This document shows positions 33,431 to 44,664 of a stretch of 64,000 bases of DNA, one piece after another. Positions within the stretch are counted from its first letter, which is position 1; every line of letters starts with the position of its first letter. Made by a program: the position numbers and the translations under genes. Under the pieces are notes generated by a model. The model was given only the letters and a program-made list of their open reading frames with translations, had not been told where the DNA came from and did no database searches. Source of the stretch: Craterostigma plantagineum. Taxonomy: Eukaryota; Streptophyta; Magnoliopsida; Lamiales; Linderniaceae. The stretch covers positions 17,392 to 81,391 of the forward strand of contig JAPQWV010001578.1 in assembly GCA_027422505.1 (NCBI GenBank), read 5' to 3'.

Positions 33431-34010
33431 CTCACGACCAACCAATAAATAATATCCACTCGATATGTACATGGGGTAAATAGCGTATAACCTACCTGTG
33501 ATTTACACAATTAGCACCAAAACCCCTATAGTATTGAAATAGAAAATAAAACCCTCGTAGTTCAATTAAGTCTGCACACGCTCCTCGCAGGTCAGTTATA
33601 GTTTTAACGGTCATATAATAAATTTCCCATCGTACCCCTTAATGTAAACCTAATGAATTGATTATGCTAAGTAGCATGAATCATTTGTGGTCCACTGAAA
33701 TTCCAATCCCTTAGAACCCTAATTGCTCAGTTCATCATCATCCCATATCACTCGAATTACCTTCATCGCCTACCCTCAATCTGGTACCTATGCTAATTTT
33801 ATCCCCTTCCAGAGGATGCTGCTGGTGAAGATGTTACATTAGAAGATGAGGCAAATGATGCATACGAGGTTCATGGGGAGGATGAAAATAATGGTGGAGA
33901 GGGTGAAAACGAAGCTGATCTAGATGTTGAATTAGATGATGCAATAGGTGGAAATGAGCCCGACCCAGATTGTGCAAGTGCACTCTACCAGAATAATTAC
34001 ATATATCTAT
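33431..34010. other. Spacer with an acidic coding-like stretch
   Basis: About 33470-33700 reads like the end of an old repeat. From about 33815 to 34000 the + strand encodes a Glu/Asp-rich run (EDVTLEDEANDAYEV, then ADLDVELDDAIGGNE) after an acceptor-like CTTCCAG. It resembles acidic leaders of transposase proteins, but I cannot name it, and it lies antisense to the zinc-finger fragment that follows. Confidence 0.35.
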
Positions 34011-34019
34011 CGGCGTCAA

Positions 34020-34125
34020 CCACATGAAAAAGTCGCAATCTCCATTCCTACAATTAAAGAATAATTTTCCCTTGTGGCTTTCGTAGGACCAACAACTCTA
34101 ATCGCAGCCACTCTACCACATCTGC
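34020..34125 (-). pseudogene. GRF-type zinc-finger fragment
   Basis: Read on minus: CRCGRVAAIRVVGPTKATRE, then, after a one-base frame change in an AAAATTATT run, KLFFNCRNGDCDFFMW. The pattern CxCG...FFxCxxxxCxFFxW is the GRF zinc finger, a single-stranded nucleic-acid-binding module found in many short plant proteins, often repeat-associated. Upstream coding sequence is not recognised. I treat it as a fragment. Confidence 0.6.
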
Positions 34126-34344
34126 AAATTTGCTTTTTGTATCGCAATTCTTTTTCGCATAGTTCTTTGAAGCCGAGGAGATGATGTCTGTTAAATAAAT
34201 CATAACAGTACCCAAGGTAAGAGGTCTAATATGCAGCGAGCAATTGGATGGAATTACAAATTATACCAATACGCAGCTTCAATTACAAAGTCAAGCTTTG
34301 ATTTCAGCTGGAATATTTAAACAACTAACAGTTACATACTCTAA

Positions 34345-34545
34345 TTAGAACAATATGCACCTTCGAACATTGTGCAGATTCGAGCTCCTTACTTGCTCTG
34401 ATGCAGAAATTATGAGATGAAGCCCAGCACCCAACTCAGGATATGCAGTTAAATGCTGTTCTTTTGCGTAAGCCTTCAAAGTTCGGCTCAGCATCGACCA
34501 CGTTCTCACAACCCTAATCATTTCATATAGTGAAGGTTTGAGCAA
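34345..34545 (-). other. Unrecognised minus-strand ORF
   Basis: 66 codons with ordinary, non-repetitive composition (YEMIRVVRTWSMLSRTLKAY). The frame is open upstream in a neighbouring register (GTGADTAYGLGL). I do not recognise it. It may be an exon of the same gene as the GRF fragment or chance. Confidence 0.2.
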
Positions 34546-34723
34546 GCCTAACCCATACGCAGTATCGGCGCCTGTACCGCACTCTCTGGCATTGAACCAC
34601 TAACGGGGGGTTTTGTGCTGAGTTTCCATAACGGCTACCACGAATAAATAACCACAGTGTATTTTTACACATATAAACTAACACGAGGAGGCATGACGGA
34701 ATTTACCCTAGATAATATGGAAG

Positions 34724-35816
34724 TTTTTTTTTTTTTCGAAACGATAGCTTGCATTAATAACAAAGAAACAGGGCTAAATAGCCCAAAGGGTCTCAACGGT
34801 TCATCGTCGACCGAGAGAACAAAGGCTCACACAGGAGCACCAAACAATCCCACAAGGGGAAAAAACACTCCCGCGTGGGGAGAAATGGGTCCACAAGGGA
34901 CAAAAAACCGACAGAAAACAGAACATCATAATCTACGACCAAGAACTAAAGAACCTATAACAGAAAAAAGCGATTAGGCTAAATCTACAATACTCTTCAC
35001 TTTAACAGGCCATCAACGTCTGAGTTTTGTCTTCATCGGACTGAAAGCTCCACTAGGGAGAAAAGGCTCCCTACCCAAGGATCGGGAGAAACGAGGTCCC
35101 ACAGAGGGGAGACTCAAGTCTATGGCGAGGGCTGGCGGCAGGCGATGGGAGGGCGGCGAACCGGCAAGGCGGCGGCTCTTGAGCCGGGCATCGGGGTGGG
35201 CGCGGTCGGGCGAAGGCGGAGGTTGGCAGAGGCGGAGGCAGAGACGGCGGCGGGCGGAGTGGAGCAGAGGCAGCGAGCGGAGGTGGAGTGGAGCTCGGCG
35301 ACGACAGGAAGGCGGCGGAGGCGGCAAAGGCGGCGGAGGCAGAGACGGCGGCGGAGGTTGGCAGAGGTGGAGGCAGAGACGGCGGCGGGCGGAAGTGGAG
35401 CAGAGGCGGCGAGCGGAGGTGGAGTGGAGCTCGGCGACGACAGGGAGCGGCGGCGGAAGGTGGAGGTTGGCAGAGGCGGAGGCAGAGACGGCGGCGGGCG
35501 GAGGTGTGTAGCAGAGGCGGCGAGCGGAGGTGGAGTGGAGCTCGGCGACGACAGGGCGGCGGCGGTAGGCGGCAAAGGAGTAAGCAAATTTTTTTTTTTG
35601 TTAGAAAGAAAGAAAAGGGAAAAAAAAAGAAAACGGCTCCCCCAACCTCCGTTAATGGAGGTGGGAGGAGGTAACGCGGAAGGGTGGGTGTTTGTTGGAG
35701 GGTGGTGGGTGGTAGGGTGGGTGGCGGCGGCTTGGGGTGAAGGAAGAAGAAAGGTTTAGGTTTTGGTTTTTTTAGAGGGAAGGGAGAGGGAAGAGTTAAT
35801 GCTGTATGCGTAAATT
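34724..35816 (-). mobile_element. LINE-like retroposon with a GC-rich repeat body
   Basis: Ends in a 13-base poly(A) on the minus strand (T13 at 34724-34736). The preceding GGGCTATTTAGCCC and TTAATGCAAGC resemble plant L1 3' ends. A target duplication GATAATATGGAAG (34711-34723) and GATAATATTGGAA (35817-35829) flanks it, variable-length as in target-primed reverse transcription. There is no ORF2 reverse transcriptase. The 5' half is a CT-rich leader (35620-35800) and a GC-rich tandem repeat. It is either a non-autonomous derivative or a retroposed chimera. Confidence 0.75.
35214..35580. repeat. GC-rich minisatellite, three units of about 110-138 bp
   Basis: The words GGTTGGCAGAGGCGGAGGCA (near 35220, 35357 and 35466) and GAGCGGAGGTGGAGTGGAGC (near 35273, 35411 and 35523) recur in the same order. 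The array makes long low-complexity ORFs in several frames on both strands (Pro/Arg/Leu-rich on minus). I do not call these genes. Confidence 0.85.
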
Positions 35817-37942
35817 GATAATATTGGAAATTGAACACTATAAATCCAGATTGTTGGGCCTTTATCTCACCTTATCCAGCAAACTAAACACATGGCTTCA
35901 CTTTATTTATTCCATAATTTAAAATAAAAGGTACGCCCGTTAGCTGTTTATGCCCTTCCTAAGCCCATCCCGAATCAGCCCAAACATGCCCCTTTTAGCC
36001 TTCTTCGTTCTGCAACATTTACAACAACACTTTCACTTTCCTGCTCTAATCACTCACTGTCCGAACCTTCCCCCTTCTCCATCATTTCTCCGCGACAAAC
36101 CTTGTGTGGGGTGGTCATCACACTTGCTTGGCTCGGCTATCAATCGACGCGGGCTAGAGGGCTTTTTGTGTTTTGTCTTGGAGGGACTTATCGGTAATTT
36201 CCGAGAATTCTATTGTTATACATGTACAGCACACTCTTGCGCTAAAGCGGCGCCGTTTGTGGCATTAGAATTTCCCACTATTCCCTCTTAAACCCTATTG
36301 GCTCGTCGTTTTCCATTGAAAACCCATGAGTCAGAAAAAAATTTTCGTCGTTAGTCTGCAATCGGCAAGATGGGAATATTCGAGCCGTACCGTGCAATCA
36401 GATACGTAACAACTAACGTGCCGTTCGCCGTACGCCGGCAAAACGCCGAGACTTTCGTCACAGTACCCGTCGGCAAAGCCTTTCAAGTCCCAAGTTGTTT
36501 AAAACCGCAGGGGCCTGTTTCTTACTCCACACACACATTATATATGTATTTTGTTTTATTTTGATTGGAGTGTTACGAGGAAGAGCTAACGTTTGTTTAT
36601 ATGATTATGTTTCTTCAGAGGAAGAGAGACGCCTTCTTCAAGCTGGAATCTGCCAGTAAGCCTAAGGCTTTGGTTATTATCACTAAGTCTTTTGGTTTCC
36701 TGTTTAACTTAATTTGCGGTAGTTCATTGTCCTTTCAGCGAGCGTTTGCTGTGTGAACTAATGGATTGCAATGATAGTAGCGTTGCTTTATGATATGTAG
36801 TAGGTCCTCAACTTCCAAAGAAAATAAGAGCATTGGCAGCTTATCGAGAGTACACATTTGCTGCCTATGGGCATAATATAGCGGTTTTCTCGCGCACCAA
36901 ACTGGTATTTCACTTGAGCTTTTTGCAGAAGATTGCGTTCATGAATATGTTTTTATGCTTTGCCTTATGTGTTGTGTCAATGCGAATAGTTTGGCATCTG
37001 TGTGTTGTGTTGCCTGCCACACTTCTAAGCTATCACAGGGAAGTAATACAGTTTTGTGATTCAACAGGTGGCAACCTGGGAAAGCCATAATGCCAGATCA
37101 ATTATTTGCTTGTTTTTGGTGATAATGTCTTAAGCATGGACGTCAAAGGGAGAATCTTCATCTGGGAATTTAAAGGCCTAAAAGTGAATCCGTCTCCAGT
37201 TGGTCATATATTGTTAGAAAGCAACTTTACCCCAACCTGCTTGATGCACCCAGATACTTATTGGATAAGGTAATGTCCTAACATAAACACAGATAGTTAT
37301 GCATGTCAATTGTCAAAAACTTTTTTCGATTTCATATTGATGATGCATTTCAACAGGTACTTATTGAAGTCAAGAAGGTTCCTTGCAACTTTGGAACATC
37401 AAGAACAAGCGAATGATATACGAATTCAAAGGGTGAAATTTAGCCGTGTCTTGCTGTGTGAACTCCCCAGCGCTGCATGTTGTTGCTGCTGGTTGTTCAG
37501 ATGGAAAAATTCACATTCACATTATTCAGTACGATGAAGAGACTGTAACATTCGCTCATTCGGCTCGCGATCCGTCACTTCTTTATTATTCAGGACCGAT
37601 GGGGAGCCTCTTTTAGCATCTGGTGGTTCGTCTGGTATCATAAACATTTGGAATCTCGAGAAAAGGAGACTTAAGTCTGTCATTATTGTGCCCATGACTC
37701 TTCCATTGTTTCGCTTCACTTTCTGGCTCAGGAACCAGTGCTGCTTAGTTCTTCTACTGACAACTCTATAAAATTCTGGGTTTTCCAGGCTGATGACGTT
37801 GACCTTTATCTTCGCAGCTTTGGAAAGGGCATAGTGCTCCCCTCTATGTATCGAATTCCATGCAAATGGGACAAATATCCTCTCTGCTGGCCAAGATCGT
37901 GCTTTCCGCCTTTTCTCTATTATTCAGGATCAACGAAGTAAG

Positions 37943-38290
37943 TGTTAGAAATTAGGAGTTATCGGAAGGGAGGAACTTGATAGGTTTAGTGTTTAGAGGA
38001 AGAGGCTTTATATTACAACACACTTGATATTGTTTTGATTTTTGCTTGATGCAAAATACTAACCCATCACCCCTATTTATACTAGTGGCACCTCCCTTAA
38101 GGTTAAGCCACATGTCACTAATCTAGATTTCTCCTAGATTTCTCTACAAAAATATCCTAGATATTTCTATAGGAATATCCTAGATATTTATCTTAAAGCT
38201 TCTAGATTTTGGGCTAATTATTCTCCTAAGCCCAAATGCTAAATCTATACTGTAATTATCAAGGCCCAAATCAAGTTTGTTATTTCTACA
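37943..38290 (-). repeat. 3' LTR of the UTP21-exon copia
   Basis: 348 bp, TGTTAGAAATTAGG to ATTTCTACA. It shares ATATCCTAGATATTTCTATAG with the other LTR. Confidence 0.93.
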
Positions 38291-38296
38291 CCCCCC

Positions 38297-41200
38297 TTAA
38301 ACTTGATTTGCCATTCCGAGCATACTTCGTAGTCGTATAAAGTCTTCCTTCTTGAGTGGCTTGGTGAAAATATCGGCTACTTGATCTTTGGACTTCACGT
38401 ACTCCATTTCAACATCCTTCCTTGTAATGCACTCTCTTATATAATGGTAGCGCGTATCGATGTGCTTGCTCCGATCATGGAAGACTGGGTTCTTGGCCAA
38501 CGCTATTGCCGACTTATTATCCACATGAATCTTAGTTGGCTCTTCTTGAGGAATTCCCAGCTCTTTAAGCAGATTGCGAAGCCAAACTGCATGACATACA
38601 CATGAGGTAGCCGCCATATACTCCGCTTCACATGTAGAGAGGGTAACGATCGGTTGCTTCTTTGACATCCATGTGAAGGTAGTGTCTCCCATGTAAAACA
38701 CAAAGCCACTTGTACTTTTGCGGTCATCGATATTTCCTCCCCAGTCACTATCACTATATCCGACGAGCTTGAACTCATTAGAACTTGTGTAGTGCAAGCC
38801 ATAGCTAGTCGTACCTTTGATGTATCGGAGAATTCTCTTTGCCGCCTTCAAGTGAGTCGTTGTTGGAGTTTCCATATGTCGACTAACGACTCCAACCGCA
38901 TATAAAATATCGGGTCTTGTGCACGTCAAGTACCTTAGACTTCCAACCAAGCTCTTAAAGAATGTCGGGTCCACTTTTTCACCTTCTCCATGCTTGGTTG
39001 ACTTAGAACCACATTCCATTGGTGTGTCGACGGGATTTGCATCATCCATTTTGAATTTCTTGAGTATTTCCTTAGCATAACCTTCTTGAGTTATGAGAAT
39101 CCCGTTGTCACTTTGTTTCACTTCGATTCCAAGATAGTACGCCATAAGCCCGATGTCGGTCATTTCGAACTCTCTGGTCATCTCACTTTTAAAGTCCTCG
39201 TACATGCTTGGGTTGCTGCCTGTGAAGATTAAGTCGTCCACATACAAGCATACGATTAAGATATCGTTACCTTGTATTTTGATGTAGAGTGCATGCTCGT
39301 ATGGACACTTGATGAACTTCTTCCTTGAAGGTACTTGTCAATCCGTGAGTTCCAAGCTCTTGGTGCTTGCTTCAACCCGTAAAGAGCTTTCTTCAATCTT
39401 AGAACCTTGTCTTCTTCTCCAGCTACTTTATATCCTTGCGGTTGCCTCTATATATACTTCATCTTCAAGAACTCCATTCAGAAAGGCGGACTTCACATCC
39501 ATTTGATGAATTCTCCAATTGTTCTGAGCTGCCAAAGATACTATTAGTCGAACAGTTTCTAGTCGAGCGACTGGAGCAAATACCTCGTCATAGTCGATCC
39601 CCGCTCTTTGACTGTAGCTCTTAGCCACCAATCTTGCCTTGTATCGTTCAACTTCTCCTTTGGCATTTTCTTTGCCTTATACACCCACTTTACGCCAATC
39701 GCTTTATTGCCCTTTGGAAGTGTTGTTAGCTCCCATGTGTCGTTTTTCTCGATCGCCTTAATTTCTTCATCCATGGCGTCTTTCCAGTTCTTATTTCTCA
39801 CGGCTTCTTGAAAGTTCATCGGCTCACTGTCCACAAAGAGACAGAAGAGGGTTAGGTTATCTTGATCTTCTGGTACTCCATATATCTCTTTTAGGCTTCT
39901 GAAGCGGGGGTTTCTCTCGCTTGAGTTTTCATCTTCTGAACTCGCAGTCGGTGACGCCATTGGAGTAGTGGGATCGTCTTCCACTTGCTCGATTCTTGGC
40001 TGTTCTTTGTTATTTTCTTCAAGGAATGGAGTGTAATTGTACTCACCTCTGCATGTGTTCCAATCCCATTCTCCTTCTTCGTCGAATATCACATCTCGAC
40101 TGATAATAGTCTTCTTGTCTTCGGGTTGTAGAGTTTGTTTCCCTTGGTGTTGTTATCATAGCCTATGAAGATGTACTTCTCACTTTTGTCGTCCAATTTG
40201 CTTCGTTTCTCGTCTGGAATGTGCACGTGGGCTATGCATCCGAAGACTCTTAGATGGGATATGTCGGGTTTCCTACCACTCCATGCTTCTTGTGGCGTCA
40301 TTCCCACACACTCTTTGTTGGAGATCGACTAGAGAGGTAGACTGCACATGCGACTGCTTCTGCCCAAAACTCCTTCGGTAACTTCTTACTCTTGAGCATG
40401 CTCCTAGCCATGTCGAGGATTGTTCTGTTCTTTCTCTCTGCTACTCCATTCTGTTGGGGGGATCTTGGTACCGTCAGGGGTTGTCTGATTCCGTGCTCCT
40501 CACAATACTTCTGAAATTCCGTCGAAGTGAATTCTCATCCACGATCGGATCTCATTGCTTTAATCTTGAGGCCACTTTCTTTCTCAACGAGGGCTTTAAA
40601 CTTCTTGAAGTTCTCGAATACTTCCAATTTGTGCTTTAAGAAGTATAACCATGTCTTTCTTGAAAAGTCATCGACGAAGAGAAGGAAGTAGTTACTCTTA
40701 CCAAGTGAGCTCGGCTTGATCGGTCCACACACGTCAGCATGAATTAACTCCAACGGTCTTTTAGCTCTCGAGCTCGACTCTTTTGGAGAACTCTTCTTGA
40801 ACTGCTTTCCGACTAAGCATCCTTCGCATACTTGAATGGGGTGGTTGATGGATGGCAATCCTTTCACCATGTCTTTTTCCGATAGCAATTCTAGTCCGCC
40901 AAAGTTTAGATGCCCATATCGAAGATGCCAACATGATGGATCTATAGCATGTCTTGAGGCATTTCGCAACATCGTTCATGATGTTGAGGACGAACATACG
41001 GTTCCTTTGCATCGGCACCTTGGTGATTAATTTATTTGAACTGTCTCTTATAGAAAGGTTATTATCTTTTAAGTGAATATCATAACATTTCTCTAAGAGT
41101 TGTCCAAGACTTAAGATGTTACTCTTCATCTCCGGCACGTAGTAGACATTGGAGATGAATTGATGTCCACCATTCTTTAAGCGAATAATCATGTTACCTT

Positions 41201-42337
41201 TGCCTTTCACTGCGACCTTTGATTCGTCCCCGAATGCAACATTGCCGCTCACCGAATCATCAAGCTCTACGAACATGTTCCTTTTCCCGCACATGTGATT
41301 GCTCGCTCCGGTGTCTAGGTACCATTTGTTGCTCTCGCCTCTTTCGTCATCCTTATGGGCTAGTAGTAGGATATCTTCTTCACTTTTCTCTTCGACGTAG
41401 TTGGCCTTCTCCTCAACTTTATGTTTAGGTACTCTACACTCGGAAGAATAGTGCCCAACCTCTCGCAATTGTAACACTTAACTTTCGATTTATCATACAT
41501 TGATCTTGGGTTACCTCTCCCACGACCTCTTGTTGAGCTATCTCTTCTTTGATGATTGTTGTTGTCGTCATCGTTGGGCCTCCAACCTCGTCCGTATCCA
41601 TGTCCACGACCTCCTCCTCGTTCTCCTCTTTGACCTCGTCCGCAGCCTCGTCCTTGATATTTTTCATTATTATCCCTTTCTTTTGTAGGATCAACTTGCA
41701 ACTTAAATAGTTGTTCTACAATCCCTTCCTTCTTCCTTTCTTCTCTTCATGAGCTTGCAATGAGCCCAATAATTGCTCCATCGTCATTTTCTCTAAATCT
41801 TTAGTTTCTTCTATGATAGCTACGATGTGCTCAAACTTCGGGTCTAGCGAGCGAAGAATTTTTCCATGATTCTAACATCATCAAGTTTCTCTCCATTTCT
41901 CTTTAGTTGATTAGTTTATTGCTAATACCCTCGAGAAGTAGTCCGACACAACTTCATCTTGTATCATATGCAAGGCTTCAAACTCGGCTCTTAAAGTTTG
42001 AAGACGTACCTTTTTACCGGATCCGCTCCTTTATACGACGTTTGAAGCTTCTCCCATGCTTCCTTGGCGGTCTTTGCTTCCGAAATCTTCTCGAAAGCGT
42101 CGCCGTCTAATCCTTTATAGATTAGATAGAGAACTTTCTTGTCTCTCTTTCGCAATTTTCTCAAACTATCCTTTTGAGCTTGAGATTGACCTTCTTCTTT
42201 CTCCGGCTCGACGTAGCCTTTCTCAACGATATCCCATACGTCTTGTGATCCAAGGAGCGCCCTCATCTTGATACTCCAATTATCATAGTTGCTCTTGTTG
42301 AGTGTCGGGACTTGAAGGGAACCATGCCGCTCGCCAT
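38297..42337 (-). pseudogene. Copia Gag-Pol polyprotein with frameshifts
   Basis: Starts MASGMVPF at 42337. Gag continues as MRALLGSQDVWDIVEKGYVE (42266), then a CCHC knuckle beginning CYNCERLG (about 41480) with HYSSEC in the next frame. Protease [12 protein letters not shown] is near 41300. Integrase has HADVCGPI (about 40745) and HLRVFGCIAHVHIP (about 40250). RT has VWAPVARLETVRL-like FAPVARLETVRLI (about 39570) and YVDDLIFTG (about 39240). The uninterrupted last ORF (39247-38297) covers the RT end and RNase H (STCEAEYMAATSC; KHIDTRYHYIRE) to QVADIFTKPL. Frameshifts at five or more places split it, one already near codon 10. Confidence 0.93.
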
Positions 42338-42369
42338 CGCCGTAGGATCTTCTAGCTCTGATACCATTT

Positions 42370-42708
42370 TGTTGGAAATTAGGAGTTATCGGAAGGGAGG
42401 AACTTGATAGGTTTAGTGTTTAGAGGAAGAGGCTTTATATTACAACACACTTGATATTGTTTTGATTTTTGCTTGATGCAACCATCACCCCTATTTATAC
42501 TAGGGGCACCTCCCTTAAGGTTAAGCCACATGTCACTAATCTAGATTTCTCCTAGATTTCTCTACAAAAATATCCTAGATATTTCTATAGGAATATCCTA
42601 GATATTTATCTTAAAGCTTCTAGATTTGGGCTAATTATTCTCCTAAGCCAAAATGCTAAATCTATACTAATAATTATCAAGGCCCAAATCAAGTTTATTA
42701 TTTCAACA
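42370..42708 (-). repeat. 5' LTR of the UTP21-exon copia
   Basis: 339 bp. On + it is preceded by GCTCTGATACCATTT (primer-binding site complement) and ends TTATTTCAACA. Confidence 0.93.
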
Positions 42709-44664
42709 GTAAGGAACTTGCTCAAGGACACGTAACCAAAAGGGCGAGAAAACTCAAGGTGAACGAAATGGAGTTGAAGCTGAAGCCAGTGATTGCATTT
42801 GATGTTTGTGAATTTCGGGAACGTGATTGGTCTAATGTAGTTACATGTCACATGGATACACCTCAAGCGTATGTATGGAAGCTTAAAGGCTCGGTCATCG
42901 GGGAGCACATCCTATCACCTAACCCAGATGATCCCACCCCGGTTAAGGCCTGTGCAATCAGTGCATGCGGAACTTTGCAGTTGTAGGGACCGAAGGTGGT
43001 TGGATTGAGCGATTTAATCTCCAGTCAGGACTTAATCGAGGCACTTACATCGATAACTCCGAAAGAAAACCCTGCGCTCATAATGGAGAAGTAGTTGGTG
43101 TTGCTTGTGATTCAACAAATACCCTCATGATCAGTGCTGGTTACCATGGGAATGTAAAAGTTTGGGATTTTAAGGGCCGTGCATTAAAATCCAGAATAGA
43201 AATAGGTGGCTCGCTGGTTAAGATTGTATACCATCGCTACAGTGGCTTCTGTCTATTGCGTCAGATGATTGGGTTATCCGTTTATTTGATGTCGTTGCAT
43301 TGAGGATGGTCCGAAAGTTTGAAGGTCATGTAGATAGAATAACCGATATGTGCTTTAGTGAGGATGGAAGATGGCTTCTGAGTTCTAGTATGGATGGGAC
43401 TCTTAGAATCTGGGATGTAATCTTGGCTCGGCAAATAGATGCTATGCATGTTGATATATCTGTAAAAGCATTGTCCCTGTCCCCGAATATGGACTTTTTG
43501 GCAACAACCCACGTGGGTCACAATGGGATGTATCTTTGGGCCAATCAGTTGATGTTTTCCGCTGCCACCAAAGCTGATAATTATGGGAGCGGCAAGAATG
43601 TCGTGAGTATCAAGCTACCTTCTGTGTCTTCGGATGGTAATTCTTCAGTGGGTAACTTTGAGAAGGTCAAGTTAAACCCACCATTTACTGGATCTATCTT
43701 GGATGATTCCATGGATCTCGACGTGGACAGAATAAGTTCTCAAGACTTGTCAGAAATGCATCAACAGATACCCGATCTTGTCACGCTTTCAATGTTGCCT
43801 AAGAGCCAGTGGCAAAGCTTGGTCAATTTAGACGTTATAATGGAGAGGAACAAACCGATTGAGCCACTAAAGAAACCCGAAAAGGCTCCTTTTTTCTTGC
43901 CATCAATTCCCTCTTCTTCTGGCGAGATATTGTTCAAACCGAGAGAATCTTCCCATGATGAGAAAGATAATCAATCCCATGATTCAGAGAAGCCAGGAAG
44001 AATTGATTTTCGTGAATCTCATTTCTTGCAGATTCTCAGGTCTGCTGCCGAGGAAAAAAACTGTAAGTTTGCAGTTACTTGTGGCTAAGACTTGCATGTT
44101 TAGTTCTAATTGTGTGCGTTGCTTCATTATTGAACATCTGAAAATTCGCTCACAATATTCATTTGCGTGTACCTTTTTCAGTTCCAGCGTTTACAGAATA
44201 TATCAAGAATCTGTCTCCGTCGGCCTTGGATATGGAGCTTAGGATGCTTCAGATTATCGACGAGGACGATGGTGATGATCATGAACGAGAAAGAGGCCAG
44301 AACTCTATTACATTGAACTTCTGCTTGATTATTGCAGAAACAACTTTGAATTCATACAGGCCATGATGAGATTGTTCTTAAAGGTGCCACAAAATAAGAT
44401 TCTGCAAATCTATAACATCTTCAATGAAAAATATGAACAATCTTCTCTGTTATGTAATTCATTTTCCATTTGGACCCACTATAACGTTACACTTTTCTTT
44501 CCCTCATGGTACAGATTCATGGTGGAAGTGTAAGATCAAGGCCAATATTACAGGAAAAAGCAAGGAAACTTCTAGAGACTCAATCTGCAGTTTGGCACAA
44601 GGTAGACAGGTTGTTTCAGAGTACGACGTGTATGGTTACTTTCCTTAGCAATTCACAATTTTGA

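Larger units (their letters stand above)
37943..42708 (-). mobile_element. Copia retrotransposon inside a UTP21 exon
   Basis: 4766 bp with a perfect target duplication GTAAG (37938-37942 and 42709-42713). LTRs are 37943-38290 and 42370-42708. The primer-binding site TGGTATCAGAGC follows the 42370 LTR on the minus strand, and the tract AAGGGGGGTG abuts 38290. The interior carries gag to RNase H. The LTRs differ by several substitutions, a 10-bp indel and small indels, so it is older than the PNG1-intron copia. Confidence 0.95.
36370..44664 (+). pseudogene. UTP21: UTP21/WDR36-like WD40 protein of the U3 snoRNP, interrupted
   Basis: Nucleolar WD40 subunit of the small-subunit processome (UTP-B), needed for 18S rRNA maturation. 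Pieces: start MGIFEPYRAIRYVTTNVPF (36370); PKKIRALAAYREYTFAAYG (about 36815); MDVKGRIFIWEFKGLKVNP (about 37137); LQLWNIKNKRMIYEFKG (about 37385); SDGKIHIHIIQYDEETV (about 37500); RAFRLFSIIQDQRSKEL (about 37895, split by a copia element); WSNVVTCHMDTPQAYVWKL (about 42828); GGWIERFNLQSGL (about 42997); DSTNTLMISAGYHGNVKVWD (about 43110); DRITDMCFSEDGRWLLSSSM (about 43330); KSQWQSLVNLDVI (about 43803); LSPSALDMELRMLQIIDEDD (about 44210); and a last exon from about 44514 (HGGSVRSRPILQEKARKLLE) to TGA at 44662-44664. It spans the whole family length. Frameshifts are single-base, for example GGAAACTT reduced to GGAACTT near 42970. Confidence 0.93.

Noticed and set aside
35071..35838. A 255-codon minus ORF and several overlapping + ORFs
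   Set aside because: They are read-throughs of the GC-rich tandem repeat in many frames, with Pro/Arg/Ala low complexity and no domain.
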